Below are positions 1 through 11,868 of a stretch of 64,000 bases of DNA, in pieces. Positions within the stretch are counted from its first letter, which is position 1. Every line of letters begins with the position of its first letter. A program made the translations under genes and the position numbers. The notes under the pieces were generated by a model, which was given only the letters and a program-made list of their open reading frames with translations, ran no database searches and was not told the origin of the DNA. The stretch comes from Smallanthus sonchifolius (Eukaryota > Streptophyta > Magnoliopsida > Asterales > Asteraceae), in NCBI GenBank assembly GCA_023525975.1, contig CM042032.1, positions 68,966,260 through 69,030,259 of the forward strand. The letters are read 5' to 3'.

Positions 1-380
1 AGGAGTCTATTTTCAAAAATACTGGTATGAATATGAAAACATCTATTTTCTTATGTATAAAGGATGGACCATAAATTCTTTCAATTATTTATCCACATCC
101 ATGCATAACTCTTAATTAAAATATAATGCTTTTGGAGGCATGTAATTTTAATGTCATTAACCTATATATACATACATACCTACATAAATGTCATTAACTG
201 TTACTATGTATGATACATACATTTTATATGTACATTCACATATGTTTTAGATACATATACATGTTTATTGTTATACGTGTATATATGTAGGGATATACAT
301 ACATATTTATGTGTACATATATACATTCATAAATTTCTGCTCCAAACTGTTTTTTGACTATACTATATACTTAAAAATAG
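1..380. other. AT-rich intron or upstream part of the FtsHi gene
   Basis: No coding homology is visible in any frame. The stretch is rich in short TACATA-type repeats (about 170-330) and ends in a polypyrimidine-poor acceptor AG at 379-380, directly before a coding exon. It is read as the intron preceding the first exon in the window; the N-terminal half of the gene lies outside. Confidence 0.5.
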
Positions 381-1597
381 GGTGGTGCAGAGAGGGAACA
401 AGGTCTGCTTCAAATATTAACAGAAATGGATGGTTTCAAAGAATCAACATCTCAAGTACCGGTTCTTTTTCCGTTATCATTGATAGAAAGAGTTGGTGCT
501 CCTGCACAAGCTAACCACTTTGGAGTGGGGTATTTATTATGTAGGTGTTAGTGATTGGAGCGACGAATAGGCTGGATATTCTTGATCCTGCTCTTTTGAG
601 GAAAGGCCGTTTTGATAAGATAATAAGGGTTGGTCTGCCCTCTAAAGATGGTCGATTTGCTATATTGAAAGTAAGCATTCCCATCTTCACCATCCAGCTT
701 CATTAAATTTTACTGTTATGATTTTTTCAAGTTTGATATTTTAGGTGCATGCGAAAAACAAATTTTTTCGTTCCGAGGACGAGAAGGAAACCTTATTGCT
801 GGAAATTGCAGAGAAAACAGAAGATTTTACTGGAGCAGAGCTGCAGAATATACTGTAACTCCATTGATGTATTTAGATGAGGATTAATGGGCTGGTTGGG
901 TAACAAGTCAAAACGGGCGATCCTTTGGTGCCGGTCGAAATGGTTCCGGAAGGGTTGGGTTGACCTGAAAAACTTTTTTTCTTTCTTTTCTTATTTTTAA
1001 TATTTTTACAAATAATTAGGGTGTCAAATAAGATTAACAAAAATATATTTAGTTCAATACTTTTCTAATATACTAAATAAAAGGATTCAAGGATGTTTTA
1101 TGCATTAGGAATGTGACCTTTACCTCTCATTTGACCCGTTTCCTTATAAGCTAATTTTTTATTTTAAATGTTAGAGATAAAAATATATATACAAGCCGAA
1201 TCGACCCATTCGGGAGTAAATGGGCCGAAACTGTCACCTCTAATGTATCAGTTTTAAATTTGTGTGAGAGAGAGAGAAACTAACAATGAAGTGAACAGGA
1301 ATGAAGCTGGCATTTTGACTGCCAGAAAGGACTTGGACTACATAGGACAAGACGAACTTCTGGAGGCCTTGAAAAGGGTACATGCTAAAAGTTGTAAAGA
1401 AAATAAATGTCATGTTCAGTTAAGTTGACACGTATTGATGGATTATTTTGCAGCAAAAAGGAACTTTTGAAACGGGTCAAGAAGATAGAAGTGAAGTCCC
1501 TGAGGAGCTGAAACTGAGGTTGGCATATAGAGAAGCAGCTGTGTCTGTTCTTGCATGCTACTTTCCAGATCCTTACCGTCCTTTCCAGGGGGTAAGT

Positions 1598-1657
<60 letters not shown>

Positions 1658-4258
1658 GTATATATATGTATATAATCTCACATAGTTTTGGCACATGTAC
1701 TTATGAATGAGGGTATGAATTTCTGACGCGACTCATAGACATGTCAAGAACCTAAGACGAAATTCACGGTTTGACTTGGTCTAAACAGGTTCGGGCCAGT
1801 TTTGGGTCGGACACGTGTTCATGTTTAACTTAACGGGCCGTGTTCGAATTAACCAGACGGGTGCGCGTGTTGACTCGTTTAACCTATTTAAGCATTATAG
1901 TATACCTAATAAATAAGTAACTGGTTGCTCCACGTGTCACAATTCTGTGAGCCCAAGATTATTTTTCCTGCTTATTTTTTCTTCATTACTAACTATTTAA
2001 TATTTCCTTTATATTCAACCCGTGTAAAACACGGGATTCTAACCTAGTATAAATATATGTGTGTGTGTGTGTTATGTCAACTTAAACTCATTGGTTAGAG
2101 ATGGACATTGTGCTTTATAATTTAAATGTTCTTATTTTATATACATTTGTATTTTTGGTTGTAAATTTGAAGAATATTAGTATGCAAAAGAAAAAAGAAT
2201 AAATTCAGGTTAAACGAGTCGTGTTCGTGTCAACCCGGGAAATCTGTCGTGTTTGTGTTCATGTGTCTGACACGATTTCAGGTTCATGTCGTGTTCGGGT
2301 TTGTGTCCGGTTCAATCCGTCAACCCACGAACACGACCCATTGACACCCCTACTTTTGAATGGGTCAATTCAGGTTACGTTTCATCTCTATCAGGTCAAA
2401 TCAACATAATTAGCTTGAGAGGGAAACGGAGACCAAAGAATGCATAAAGCCTCCTAAATAGTTCCATTCGGAAAATTGGATTATTTTCGACATTTGTTTG
2501 TAAAAAATTTAGAAGTTTTTTGGGTGACACATCCCATACCAAAAGATTACCGGTTTTGACCCGTTACCCAACCTAGTCTATCTTGCCAACTCTAGTCTCT
2601 CCTTATGGTAAATCAAGTTGGTTTCTTAAGAATTTGAAATTGTTTCACATGCAGACGGATATCAATTCTGTTAAGAGTCAATCAAACATGCGCTACGTAG
2701 ATATTTCAGGGCGGGTGTTTAGGAGGAAACAAGATTATGTAAACTCCATTGTCCGTGCTTGTGCTCGTAAGTATATTATTAATCTCAATTCTTCAAGATA
2801 ACCCGTTTCCCCCTTTCTTTAATTTGCATGCTATGACATCCCTTATCCTCTTAATTAATATAATAGCCAGAGTAATTGAAGAAGAGATGTTCGGATTAGA
2901 CAATTTATGCTGGATATCTGCAAAGGCTACATTAGAAGCTTCAATGCTTGCTGAATTTTTAATTCTCCAGTCTGGAATGACATCATTTGGCAAGGCTTAC
3001 TACCGAAAACAACATGATTTAGTGCCAAATGTAAGTGCCTTAAGCTAGCATCATCATATTCTATATCTGATCATCTGCACGTGTATCCATATTTAACGTT
3101 TCATGTTTTCTAGCCTTGAAAATATTTCTTTTTTCATAGCTTGCTGCCAAACTAGAAGCACTTAAGGATGAGTACATGCGTTTTGCAATGGAAAAATGTT
3201 ATTCTGTGTTAAGAGAATATTATTCTGCGGTAGAAGAGATCACAGGTTTGTTTTGTTTGATTTGTAATGAAATGTTGATTATCTGATATTCAAATAAAAT
3301 ATTACCCCTGATATATAAAAACACATTTTTGCTTTATGGTTACAGATATTCTACTTGAGAAGGGAGAAATTGAAGCTGATGAAATTTGGCATATATACAA
3401 AACTTCCCCTCGGATATCTCAGGTTATTTCCATACCACTTCTCCTTATAGTTGTTTGTAATTTCGATACATTAATTTTCATAAGATATAAGACATTATCT
3501 AAATGCATAGAATATCAGAATCCAGTTGAAACTTGAAACCCGTATTTTTTTTTAAATATACATACCCTATCTTATTTTTTTCTCATTTTTTATCATTCAG
3601 CCTAGTGTGACCCTGGTGGATGAATATGCTGCACTGATATATGCTGGAAGGTGGGGAATACATGGTGCCTCTCTTCCAGGTAGGGCCACATTTGCACCTG
3701 GCAATGTTGGATTTGTAACTTTTGGTGCCCCGCGTCCAATGGAGGTTAGTGCAAAGTTTACAGATGTGATTCAAGTTTTTAGAGGCCAGGTTTGGTAACG
3801 GGTCAAATGGGTACTCTTATGGTATGGGTTGGGTTGACCTGAAAGACGTGTTGTCCAAAAAATGCAACTTTTTTTTATAGACAATTAGCTAGTCAATTAT
3901 GGTTACAAAAATTATACTGTTTAAATAGTAAGATAATATTTTGAACAATACAATTGAGAACTTTATGCATTAGAAATATTATTTTCGCAACATTTGACCC
4001 GTTGCAAATAAAAAGTAGCCCAAATGGGTCGAAATTGCCATAGTTTATACACGTGGTTTTAAGTCGTAATCATGCATCTTCTTGTTGTACTTGGTGCATT
4101 TTTGTTGTGTGCAGACACAAGTTGTTAGTGACGATACTTGGAAGTTAGTTGACAAAATTTGGGACACAAGGGTTCAAGAAATTAGAGACGGTGCCAAAAG
4201 AGAAATCGAAGCAGAAAAAGAAAAACCGCGGGTTTTGATCGCCAGTCATTTCCTATGA
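381..4258 (+). CDS. FTSHI5: FtsHi-type inactive FtsH AAA ATPase (3' part, 11 exons), FtsHi5-like
   Basis: Exons at 381-455, 545-670, 745-854, 1299-1377, 1454-1591, 2655-2766, 2867-3030, 3140-3245, 3346-3422, 3601-3744 and 4115-4258 (TGA) all have GT/AG borders and join in one open frame of 425 codons including the stop. The start lies left of the window. The first exons carry the end of the AAA ATPase domain (GAEREQGLLQILTEMDGF, GATNRLD, LLRKGRFDK). The M41-like region follows, but where FtsH proteases have HEXXH this protein reads YREAAV (1526-1543), so the zinc ligands are missing. That is the hallmark of plastid FtsHi proteins, which with FtsH12 and Ycf2 form the inner-envelope import motor ATPase. 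The C-terminal tail (RWGIHGASLPGR, FGAPRPME) matches my memory of Arabidopsis FtsHi5/EMB2458. The family call is firm; the paralogue number is less so. No frame break is seen. Confidence 0.85.
874..1242. mobile_element. Probable hAT-like MITE in an FtsHi intron
   Basis: The intron between 854 and 1299 is filled by a block whose right end reads CACCTCTA and whose left end reads TAGATGAG, a degenerate inverted pair. The flanks share ATGTAT (about 867-872 and 1243-1248), resembling a decayed 8-bp target duplication. The interior has TTGACCCG and CGACCCATT motifs that recur in the insert at 3779-4044. It has no coding capacity. Confidence 0.35.
1598..1665. repeat. (TA)n microsatellite
   Basis: A near-perfect TA dinucleotide run of roughly 50 bases, then interrupted TATATG, directly behind the splice donor at 1592. 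Open frames reading YIYIYI across it on both strands are repeat artefacts. Confidence 0.9.
1917..2047 (+). mobile_element. Helitron-type 3' terminus in an FtsHi intron
   Basis: A perfect hairpin of 7-bp stems, CCCGTGT and ACACGGG with a 3-nt loop, lies at 2019-2035, followed 9 bases later by CTAG (2044-2047) and then T. Hairpin plus CTRR before a T is the Helitron 3' end signature. The 5' end (TC after A) could not be placed, so the left border given is arbitrary. Sequence either side (about 1790-1900 and 2205-2350) is rich in CGTGTTCG and GGGTC motifs and looks like one hAT-like MITE, ending GACACCCCTA at about 2350, that was split by this insertion. Confidence 0.45.
3779..4044. mobile_element. 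Probable hAT-like MITE in the last FtsHi intron
   Basis: The last intron (3745-4114) holds a block starting near TAGAGGCCAGG and ending near TTGCCAT, with inward GGGTCAAATGGG and CCCAAATGGGTCG motifs in inverted arrangement. The flanks share AGTTT. It is of the same general family as the insert at 874-1242. It has no coding capacity; boundaries are approximate. Confidence 0.35.
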
Positions 4259-4514
4259 CTGTTGTCACTTGAAAAGATGTAAGCTTTTTTGATGGTGGCA
4301 TAGATTTTGTTAGTTGATGGTTTGAAAAGATGATGATGGCAGTTGAAGGAAGCATGGAGCATGAAAATGTTGTAATTTCGCAAGTAAAATATGTAGCAGG
4401 CTTAACTAAAATAAGATTTCACATTTGTTTGCATTTGGAAGGAGGCTTCCCACACGTGTTTTAGCCAAAGAAAATAGCATTTGATAACATTTATGATGGT
4501 TACAAACCTTAGAA

Positions 4515-4669
4515 CATTGACAGATTTAGGAAAAAAATTAAGGGGTATCAAAAATTTCGTTCTGGGGTATCGGGAAACATAAAAATGGTAAAAAAAATAA
4601 ATTTTCGCTGCGCGTCGAAAGTTGAGGGGTACCGAAAGGTTCCCTGGGTATAAGGTAGATCCGCCCCTG
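4515..4669. mobile_element. hAT MITE with 8-bp target duplication
   Basis: The 155-bp block begins CATTGACAGATTTAG and ends GATCCGCCCCTG; the reverse of the end, CAGGGGCGGATCTAC, is a typical hAT terminal repeat and aligns loosely with the start. Perfect 8-bp direct repeats CCTTAGAA flank it at 4507-4514 and 4670-4677. It lies about 250 bp beyond the FtsHi stop codon. No coding capacity. Confidence 0.75.
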
Positions 4670-4677
4670 CCTTAGAA

Positions 4678-5165
4678 ATTGACTTGAGAATGGTAAAGTC
4701 AAAAGTGATTATCAAATTATTAGAAGTTTTATATGCAAACAATTGTTAACAAATATTACTTGAAAGAAAATACACTTCCACAATATACGAACATGGCCTG
4801 AAGTTGCGAGTAATCACAATGAATTTGCATCACCTTACTAGGACCACTAAAACGGGAATTTCAATAAAGTTAATTAAGAATAAAGATAACTTAAGTACTT
4901 TAATACTTTATCTTGAAATTAATTATAGGTGGATCTTGACCCATTTTTTTTAAAGAATTGGTTGAATTGGGCAAAAATCAATTGAATATTGGTTAATTTG
5001 GGGCATTTCAAATTAGTTAACGGGTTAATTTGGATCACTTAAAATTAGTCAACGGGTCAATATGGGTCATCTTAAATTAGTAAATGGGTAAAAATGAACA
5101 AGTATTATAAAACTTGTTAACTTAAAAATAGTGCATAGCATGGCTTACTTGGGTTGTTCTGTTTA
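4678..5165. other. Intergenic, no gene; degenerate GGGTCAA-type repeats
   Basis: AT-rich DNA. Between about 4925 and 5100 a motif like TTAGTCAACGGGTCAAT recurs four times at roughly 40-bp spacing, suggesting a decayed MITE or short tandem array. No coding homology on either strand. Confidence 0.4.
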
Positions 5166-5870
5166 CAAATGGTATCAGTGTCACCCCCGTTCTGTTCTGT
5201 TTACGATGGTGGGATAAATCTTATCGAGGACGATGGGACCCGGGCAGGGGGGTGTGTGTTTGTAACACCTTAGGTGGATCCCATATCATTATGTTTTGTT
5301 CCGTCCATAGGAGAGAATGCCCCGCCTCAAATACCAACAACGCGCTTTGGGCGTTTTAGCTGTGGATGAGAGGAGAACTCCACAATTAAGCGTGCTCGGG
5401 TTGGAGTAATCGAGAGATGGGTGACCCCGGTAAAGTTTTCACCCGGGCAACCAAAAACAAATTTGTGAGTTCCCATGGGACAAAACGAACAATATTGTTG
5501 GTACGAGAGACTAGATGTTACAAATGGTATCAGAGCCACTCCTGTTCTGTTTTGTTTACGATAGTGGGGCAAACCTCATCGAGGACGATGAGTCCCAAGG
5601 GGGGTGTTTGTAATACCGTAGGCAAATTTCACATCGTTCTGTTATGTTTTGTCCACGAGAGAGATGTTGGGTTCATAGGGAATGATCCGTCTTAAATACC
5701 AACAACATGTTTTGGCGCATTGGCTGTGGATGAGAGGAGAATTCCACAGTTAAGCTTGCTCGGGTGAGAGTAATATATGGATTTCACCCGGGTAATAAAA
5801 AACAAATCCGTGAGTTCCTATTATGCAAAGCGAACAATATTGTTACGACTTACGAGAGGTATATGACACA
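5166..5870 (+). mobile_element. Cassandra TRIM, tandem form with 5S rRNA-derived LTRs
   Basis: Order seen: internal region with primer site (ATGGTATCAG, about 5169), LTR 5257-5526, second internal region with TGGTATCAGAGCC (about 5528-5540), LTR 5605-5870. Both LTRs start TGTTTGTAA and end near ACA. Each contains the 3' half of a 5S rRNA-like sequence. In the first LTR the A-box-like stretch AATTAAGCGTGCTCGGG is at 5384-5400 and the C-box GATGGGTGACC at 5416-5426. The second LTR keeps the A-box (5748-5764) but its C-box is decayed. 5S-bearing LTRs with an initiator-Met primer site and no coding region define Cassandra. The extra internal segment upstream of the first LTR shows a tandem (LTR-sharing) array whose first LTR is lost. 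Confidence 0.85.
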
Positions 5871-6758
5871 CCTTCTTTATTCATGAAGTTTCACCACTTA
5901 TGAAGCTCTTATGCTTTCTAAGCATTATTTGAAGAATGAGAATGAGTAGCGTATGGTGCTCTGCACTCATATGCAAAGTGACATGGTCTAGCAATTATAT
6001 GATGGAGCCTTTTCTCCAAGAGAAATAAGATTGAGAGACAGAGAACTTTGGGGCAATTTTCTTCTATATTTTCCAAATGCAACTTACAAGAATTTAAACA
6101 TGCAGGAGACTGAGGTTTATCACCCACGTCCCTTATTTCATGACCACTAACTCCTATCATGCAGTAACTCTAACTCCTATCACAAAATAACAGAAACATG
6201 CAAAAGACTATGCATAAAAAAAAACAAATGCGGTAACTTGTGGCTTAATCTGCAAATCGACTGGGCCTTTTAATGTCTCGCTTGGGCCTTGTAGGAAGTA
6301 AGGAGTCTTGTTGGGCTGGAGCATGCAATGGGCCTGCATGGGTCGTAACATTATAGCACTTAGCTTTGAGCTTATTAAATGTATGAAATTTCTTCCCGTT
6401 CTCCTTGGGAGCTTCTTCATTCTCATTGACACAAAGACCATTTGACAGAGAATGTCCACTTCCTCTAAGTCATCGGGGTCAATCTTGGTCTTCTGTGGTA
6501 GTATTGCCAAATTCTGAAATGGGCCCAAAATTTGATATAAATGCCTATTCAATTGGTCTCATTGGATTTGATGGTTGAGATGTTAAAGGGGCAACTAGAG
6601 CATCAACAGGTGAGTAAGGTTCCATAGGTTTTACTTCATGTTTCATCTGCCATTGAACTTCTACTTCAAAGATTCTTAACAAACCTTGTATCAATCGACG
6701 ATTATGTGAATATATTCTTATCGTCTTAGTTATCCAGCAAGGGCTTGATTTTAGATGT
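5871..6758. other. Unassigned intergenic DNA left of the Copia element
   Basis: Two minus-strand frames (6208-6552 and 5918-6160) are open but show no domain I recognise, and their composition does not suggest coding. The sequence is unusually GC-moderate for this window between 6240 and 6560, so a decayed retroelement or gene fragment is possible. It ends in AAGAA, the target duplication of the Copia insertion. Confidence 0.3.
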
Positions 6759-7244
6759 AAGAATGTTGACTAATTACCGTGTCGGGCCTCACGCATGTTG
6801 GCGTAGGGGCCGGCCCAAGGAGCTTAAAACAAGTTGGTTTTAGGTTTAAGGGGGTCATTAGGGTTTTAGTTAACTTGTTGATCAAGTTGGGTTAACATTA
6901 TAAATATACATTAACCGAGTTAGGGTTATGTATGAGAGTTATTATATTAGGGTTTTTGAGTTATATTTCCCTGATATAATAAAAGTGAGTTTACTCTTAA
7001 TTGTGTGTTCTTCGTTAATTATTGTTCTTATTGATCTTGAATTCGTATCAGAGCCACGTTCAAGAACTTAACAATAATTAACGATTCCCTGCATCGGAGG
7101 AAGGTACGAGACCTGTGTTCGCCGCCGTCAATTCACGCAGCAGCCGTCGCCGGGTTTCTTGATTGAACAAAGTTCAAACCCATGTGATCCGAAGGACTGG
7201 ATCCCTCTACACCGCTTACATACAACCGTCGTGAAAAGAAAGAC

Positions 7245-8100
7245 ATGTCGGACACACCACCACCTCCACCACCGAAGGGTAAGGAAGTCGGACCCTCTGC
7301 TGTTCATTGTCCGATGTTGTACTCCACGAACTATACCGTATGGGCTATGAGAATGAAGGTAGTCCTATGGGTTCATAAAGTCTAGGATGCCATCGATCCA
7401 GGTATTGTTGATCCAGACAAAAACGATCTGGCTACGGCCTTATTGTTTCAATCCAAACCCGAAACCTTGATCATGCAGATTGGAGATCAAGAAACTACTA
7501 AAGCCATGTGGGATTCGATAAATACCCGACACTTAGGTGCCGATCGGGTTAGAGAAGCACGACTCCAGACTTTGATGACAGAATTTGACAACATGAGGAT
7601 GATTGAGTCAGATTCTATAGATAACTTCGTTGACAAGTTATCGAGCATTGCCTCAAAATCCACAGCCCTCGGTGAAGTTGTAGAAGAAGCAAGGTTGGTA
7701 AAGAAGTTTCTCAAGAGTCTCCCAAGATCGAAGTATATTCAAATTGTTGCTTCGCTTGAGCAAGTATTGGATCTCAATAAAACTGGCTTTGAAGATGTGG
7801 TAGGACGACTTCAAGCCTACGAGGAACGAATCCGAGAAGAAGAGATGCATGAGAGTGAACAAGGTAAACTTATGTACGGTAATTACGATTCCACTAACAG
7901 TCGTAGACATTTTGATTCAAACAGGGGACGAAGACGAGGAGGTCGAGGTAGAGGCCGATCTAATGGCCAAGACTAAACCCCTGGTGGTGAACAAGGGCAA
8001 TCAAGCCAAGGGAAAGACAAACAAAAAAAAAAGAAAAAGATCGGTCCAAAGTGATCTGTTACCGGTGTGACAAGTCAGGTCACTTCACGTCTGTTTGCCC
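7245..8100 (+). pseudogene. Copia gag (broken)
   Basis: The start ATG at 7245 is followed by a proline-rich head, MSDTPPPPPPKGKE. The UBN2-type gag domain runs through ATALLFQSKPETL, KAMWDSINTRHLG and RLQTLMTEFDNMRM, ending in an arginine/glycine-rich tract at about 7920-7975. A TAG at 7383 interrupts the frame after 46 codons. A frame change past 7976 is needed to reach the CCHC zinc knuckle CYRCDKSGHFTSVC at 8057-8098. Gag packages element RNA into particles; this copy cannot make an intact protein. Confidence 0.85.
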
Positions 8101-8139
8101 GGACCGAACACAAAAGAACCAAGAAGCTAATAAGACCGA

Positions 8140-8863
8140 AGCTCATGCATCAAGTTGTATTCTTGAATGAACAAAACTTAATACCAAAGAAGTACGAAAA
8201 GGGAACCAATCGAAGATGACATGTGGTATTTGGATAACGGGGCAAGCAACCACATGACCGGAAATCGGTCATATTTTTCAGAGCTCAATGAGAATATAAC
8301 CGGGAAAGTAAAGTTTTGGGATGGGTCATTCGTACTAATCAAGGGAAAAGGATCAATTCTTTTCCAAGGAAAGTCAGGAGAATAGAACTTGCTAACCGAG
8401 ATTTATTATATACCCGAGTTAAAAAAACAATATAATGAGTCTCGGTGAAGCAACAGAGTCCGGATGTGATGTTCGGATGAGGCACGATTTCTTAACCATA
8501 CACGATGAAAATGAAAGGTTGCTCATGCATGTCACAAGAACCCCAAACAGACTCTACGAGATACTAATGTAGGTCGGAAATCCCGTTTGTTTGCAGTCAA
8601 AGATTGAAGATGATGCATGGATTTGGCATGCAAGACTTGGGCATGTCAACTTCGAGTTAATGAAGACGATGGCCAAGAAAAAACTAGTGCATGGTTTGCC
8701 TCAAGTTGTACACGAAAAATAGTTATGTGAATCATGCTTGGTTGGTAAGCAAACAAGGCAGACATTCCCCTCCACGGTATCCTTCAGAGCCACACGACCG
8801 TTTGAGTTAGTTAACGGTAACTTATGTGGACCTATAACCCCATCAACCCTGGCTGGTAATAGG
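8140..8863 (+). pseudogene. Copia protease and 5' half of integrase (broken)
   Basis: The aspartic protease motif DNGASNHMTG starts at about 8233 after MWYL. The gag-pre-integrase region with WHARLGHVNFELM is at about 8630, and its zinc-finger half CESCLVGKQTR at about 8729. Several stops lie between 8385 and 8720. The integrase stops at the codon after LAGN because the Gypsy element is inserted at 8864. The reading resumes at 19959 with the first catalytic aspartate region. Confidence 0.8.
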
Positions 8864-11834
8864 TGTCACACCCCAACCGACGGCGGAAACGTCGGGGCGG
8901 GACATGTAGACTGTTCATGAGCACAAGGTTCGCTAGATTTCAATATTTAATCATCAATTTCATTTCAAACAATTCCAACACAAATAGCAAAATTCAACAA
9001 GTACATAAAAGAAAATACAAATTGTTCTTTGAATTTAAATTAACTAAGTCCAAACTTAAGTGTAGCATGTCCTGATCAAACTCACACATTAGTACCTGAA
9101 ACATGAATAAAATAAGGTCAACTAAAAAGTTGGTGAGCATACATAGGTTTGTACATAGATAGTGTATAAATATGAATAAGCAAATCCTTACATGTCATGA
9201 TAAATAAGGCATTTATGGGGAGCAGCTATTGTGTAACTAAAGTACAATCAAACCTTTGTAACTAGCATGCAAATTGTGTTGTCGGTAACAATCACCCCAA
9301 TCTGGGTGAGTTTGTCACTCAATAGATCTATCATTGTTAACCGTCGGCTTAAATAGTTAATGATTGCACATAATTTGCACACCAAAGTTAACACACCTAG
9401 CACTCAAACATAAAGCTCAAATTTGCACACATGAATGTAAATAGGATTTGTGTTTGTGTAGTTTGTGTAAGTGTAAGCTATTGTTTGTATAAAATTCATG
9501 AATCACCCCAAAAGTGTAAAGGAGAAAAAGGGGCTATGTAATACTGACATGATTCAAGGGTGTAGCTAGCACGCAAGACTAGGTAGCAAAACGATCCTTG
9601 TAACGCACCACGTTAACCTAGTGTGTAATGTATATTGAGTTAATAGCGTGTACAAAAGTCTATGTCTAAGTCTAGGGTTCAACGGGTTTTAATGTATGTG
9701 GATTTGTACAAAAAAAAGTTTGTGTTATTACCTGTAAAGGTATGCTATACTTGTATAAGAATTTAATGTATGATATGAGTTCAAGGTATATATATATATA
9801 TATATATATATGAACTTAATAGTAATTGATTTAGGGTTGAATTTAAATAAATAAAATAAGTTTATTTTTTTATTTGTGAAAAATATGCTTAAAATATATA
9901 AAAATGTAAATGTATATTTACATTTAAAAAAAAAGAAATTTTGTTTGTGTAGATAGGGTTAAATTCAAATAAATAAAATAAAAAAATAATTTTATTTATT
10001 TATTTGTGAAAAATATGTTAAAATATATAGAATGTAAATATATATATTTATATTTAGAAAAAGAAATTTTGTTTTTGTAGATAGGGTTTAATTTAAATAA
10101 ATAAAATAAACAAATAATTTTATTTATTTATTTGTGAAAAGTATGTTAAAATTTAAAGAATGTAAATATATATTTATATTTGGAAAAAGAAATTTTTATT
10201 TGTGTATTATAATAAAAATAAATACTAGTTTGCTTTAAATGAGTTAATAATTTATAAAATTTTATAAAAATGATTGCTTTTATATAGAAATTAATTTTAA
10301 ATATTCAAAGTTTTTGTTTTAAAAGTTTAATGTGCAAATTTAACAATTTAATTTGGATTAAATCTGAATTTATATTGAAATTTAATAATTCTGGTTTTAT
10401 TCTATTATAAATATCTCAAGGTTTATAAAAATATTTTTTACAAAAAATTTGGAGTTTTAGAAAATTGTTTTAAAAATATAAACAGGCCACCCGGTTCGAA
10501 CCCGGGTGGTTCCTGTTAGTGTAGTTCGCTTGTACCGCTGGACCAGTGGAGTTATTCGTAAACAAGTCCATTTCGGTTGACTATTAACACGTAAAGAAAA
10601 GGAAACCGGGTTTGATGTTCAGGGCATGTGCAAAAGGTCGGCCGGATGTGCGGCTATGGGTTTTGAACCCATGCCATCTAGCCCGGCGGTGCAGTGGCTT
10701 ACCGGCTGGGCTAGATGGTTTCGCTGATAAATAATGGGATCTAAAATTTTAAATGTGTTAAATGGATCAAAATAGTTTTTCCAATTTCAAATCGTTTGCG
10801 CGGCTCAAGAACCTTAATAGCAATCGAGCCCGATACAACCTGTTGATACGATTTGATAAGGGGCTAATGATACGCATTTAGAAACGAATCTAATGGTATA
10901 GAGCTTACTAGGTTTGGGTGAGTATCGAGTGAGAATGACTGCTATGAAAACCCGGTTGCTCGTGGTGCTCGACAGAGTCCTAGAGTTGTAATGCAGATCG
11001 ATTTAGGGTTGAGGGAGTTTGTAAGGGTCTGTGCGAAGGTGAGAGGGTGGTTTACTTGGATTGGTTTCATCCCAATTACACGATTTGATTTGATTATGCC
11101 GCTGACAACTGTTGACGACTTCACAAGTCAAATTCGATGTTTTAATACTGAATTGGGTCGGGAATTCGGCTTGGATACATGGAGGATTAGTCTGCGCGTG
11201 GAATTCGGGATTGAACGCGTTAAATTTCATAATTTTGGTAATGATTTTTAGTTTGGTTTGACTCCGAGGAGTCAAACTTGTTTCGAATTTGAAATTACCG
11301 CCCAAGGTTTGATTTGAGATGCTCATTGGGTCGGATAGAGGTTGATACGAGATCATACTGTTATGGACTGTCCATTATAACCGATTTGGATTGATCAAGA
11401 TGTCGATTTGAGGGTGAAGCAGGACTGTTTGGCTTTCTGAAAGTCAAACATGGCAATTTGAGGTTTAAAAGGTTCAATTTTTAGGGGGGGGGGGGGGTTA
11501 AAGACTAAATTTTAAATTGAAGTTTTGTAATAAAATAGTTTTTATAAAACTTGAAATCAAAACTATTATTTATTTTATCTTGAACTATTTATATAGGAAG
11601 TTCCATTTTTATAATATTATGAATTAAGGAAGAATTTAATTTATTTGATACCAATGGTTATCTTTATATCTATATATGTATTTATAATTGTATACCCGTG
11701 TAAAACCTGTGAATTTGTATTGTGATCTAGGGTTTGATTGTTGGTATGAATTGAATAAACCAGTGTACTAGATTTTGGAATTAAATGCGTTACATTGAAT
11801 TGGAACTAAAGATAATAAAATCAGAAATGTTACA
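8864..11834 (-). repeat. 3' LTR of the Tekay element (about 2971 bp)
   Basis: It starts with a short palindromic head (CCGACG ... CGTCGG) and contains a (TA)n run at about 9788-9811. AT-rich units of about 130 bp repeat three to four times at 9825-10200 (each with AAATAAATAAAATAA and AAGAAATTTT). Further in are two tRNA-like modules (10484-10550, 10655-10719) and a 15-base G-run near 11485. No host gene is present; open frames such as 10991-11251 occur in both LTR copies and are LTR sequence. Confidence 0.9.
10484..10719 (-). other. Two tRNA-like Pol III promoter modules in the LTR
   Basis: On the minus strand (element sense) an A-box-like TAGCCCAGCCGG (plus 10702-10713) precedes a B-box-like GGGTTCAAAACCC (10658-10670). 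Further on, TGGTCCAGCGG (10535-10545) precedes GGTTCGAACC (10493-10502). A perfect 11-bp inverted repeat CCATCTAGCCC / GGGCTAGATGG (10674-10684, 10708-10718) surrounds the first A-box. They resemble SINE heads rather than working tRNA genes; no anticodon arm was confirmed. Confidence 0.55.
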
Positions 11835-11868
11835 GTATCTCCATGTTGAGGGAATTTCGTCCCGAAAT

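Noticed and set aside
1385..1696. Open frames on both strands rich in YIYI
   Set aside because: They are translations of the (TA)n microsatellite beside a splice donor, not proteins.
5318..5447. A free-standing 5S rRNA gene
   Set aside because: Only the 3' half matches 5S and it lies in an LTR pair with a primer site, so it is Cassandra, not an rDNA unit.
7159..7350. Plus-strand frame of 63 codons at the Copia gag start
   Set aside because: It overlaps the true gag frame (ATG 7245) in another frame and lacks similarity to Gag.
10991..11356. Overlapping frames of 86 and 117 residues, repeated at 19089-19454
   Set aside because: They occur in the same place in both LTR copies of one retrotransposon and have no known domain; LTR sequence.
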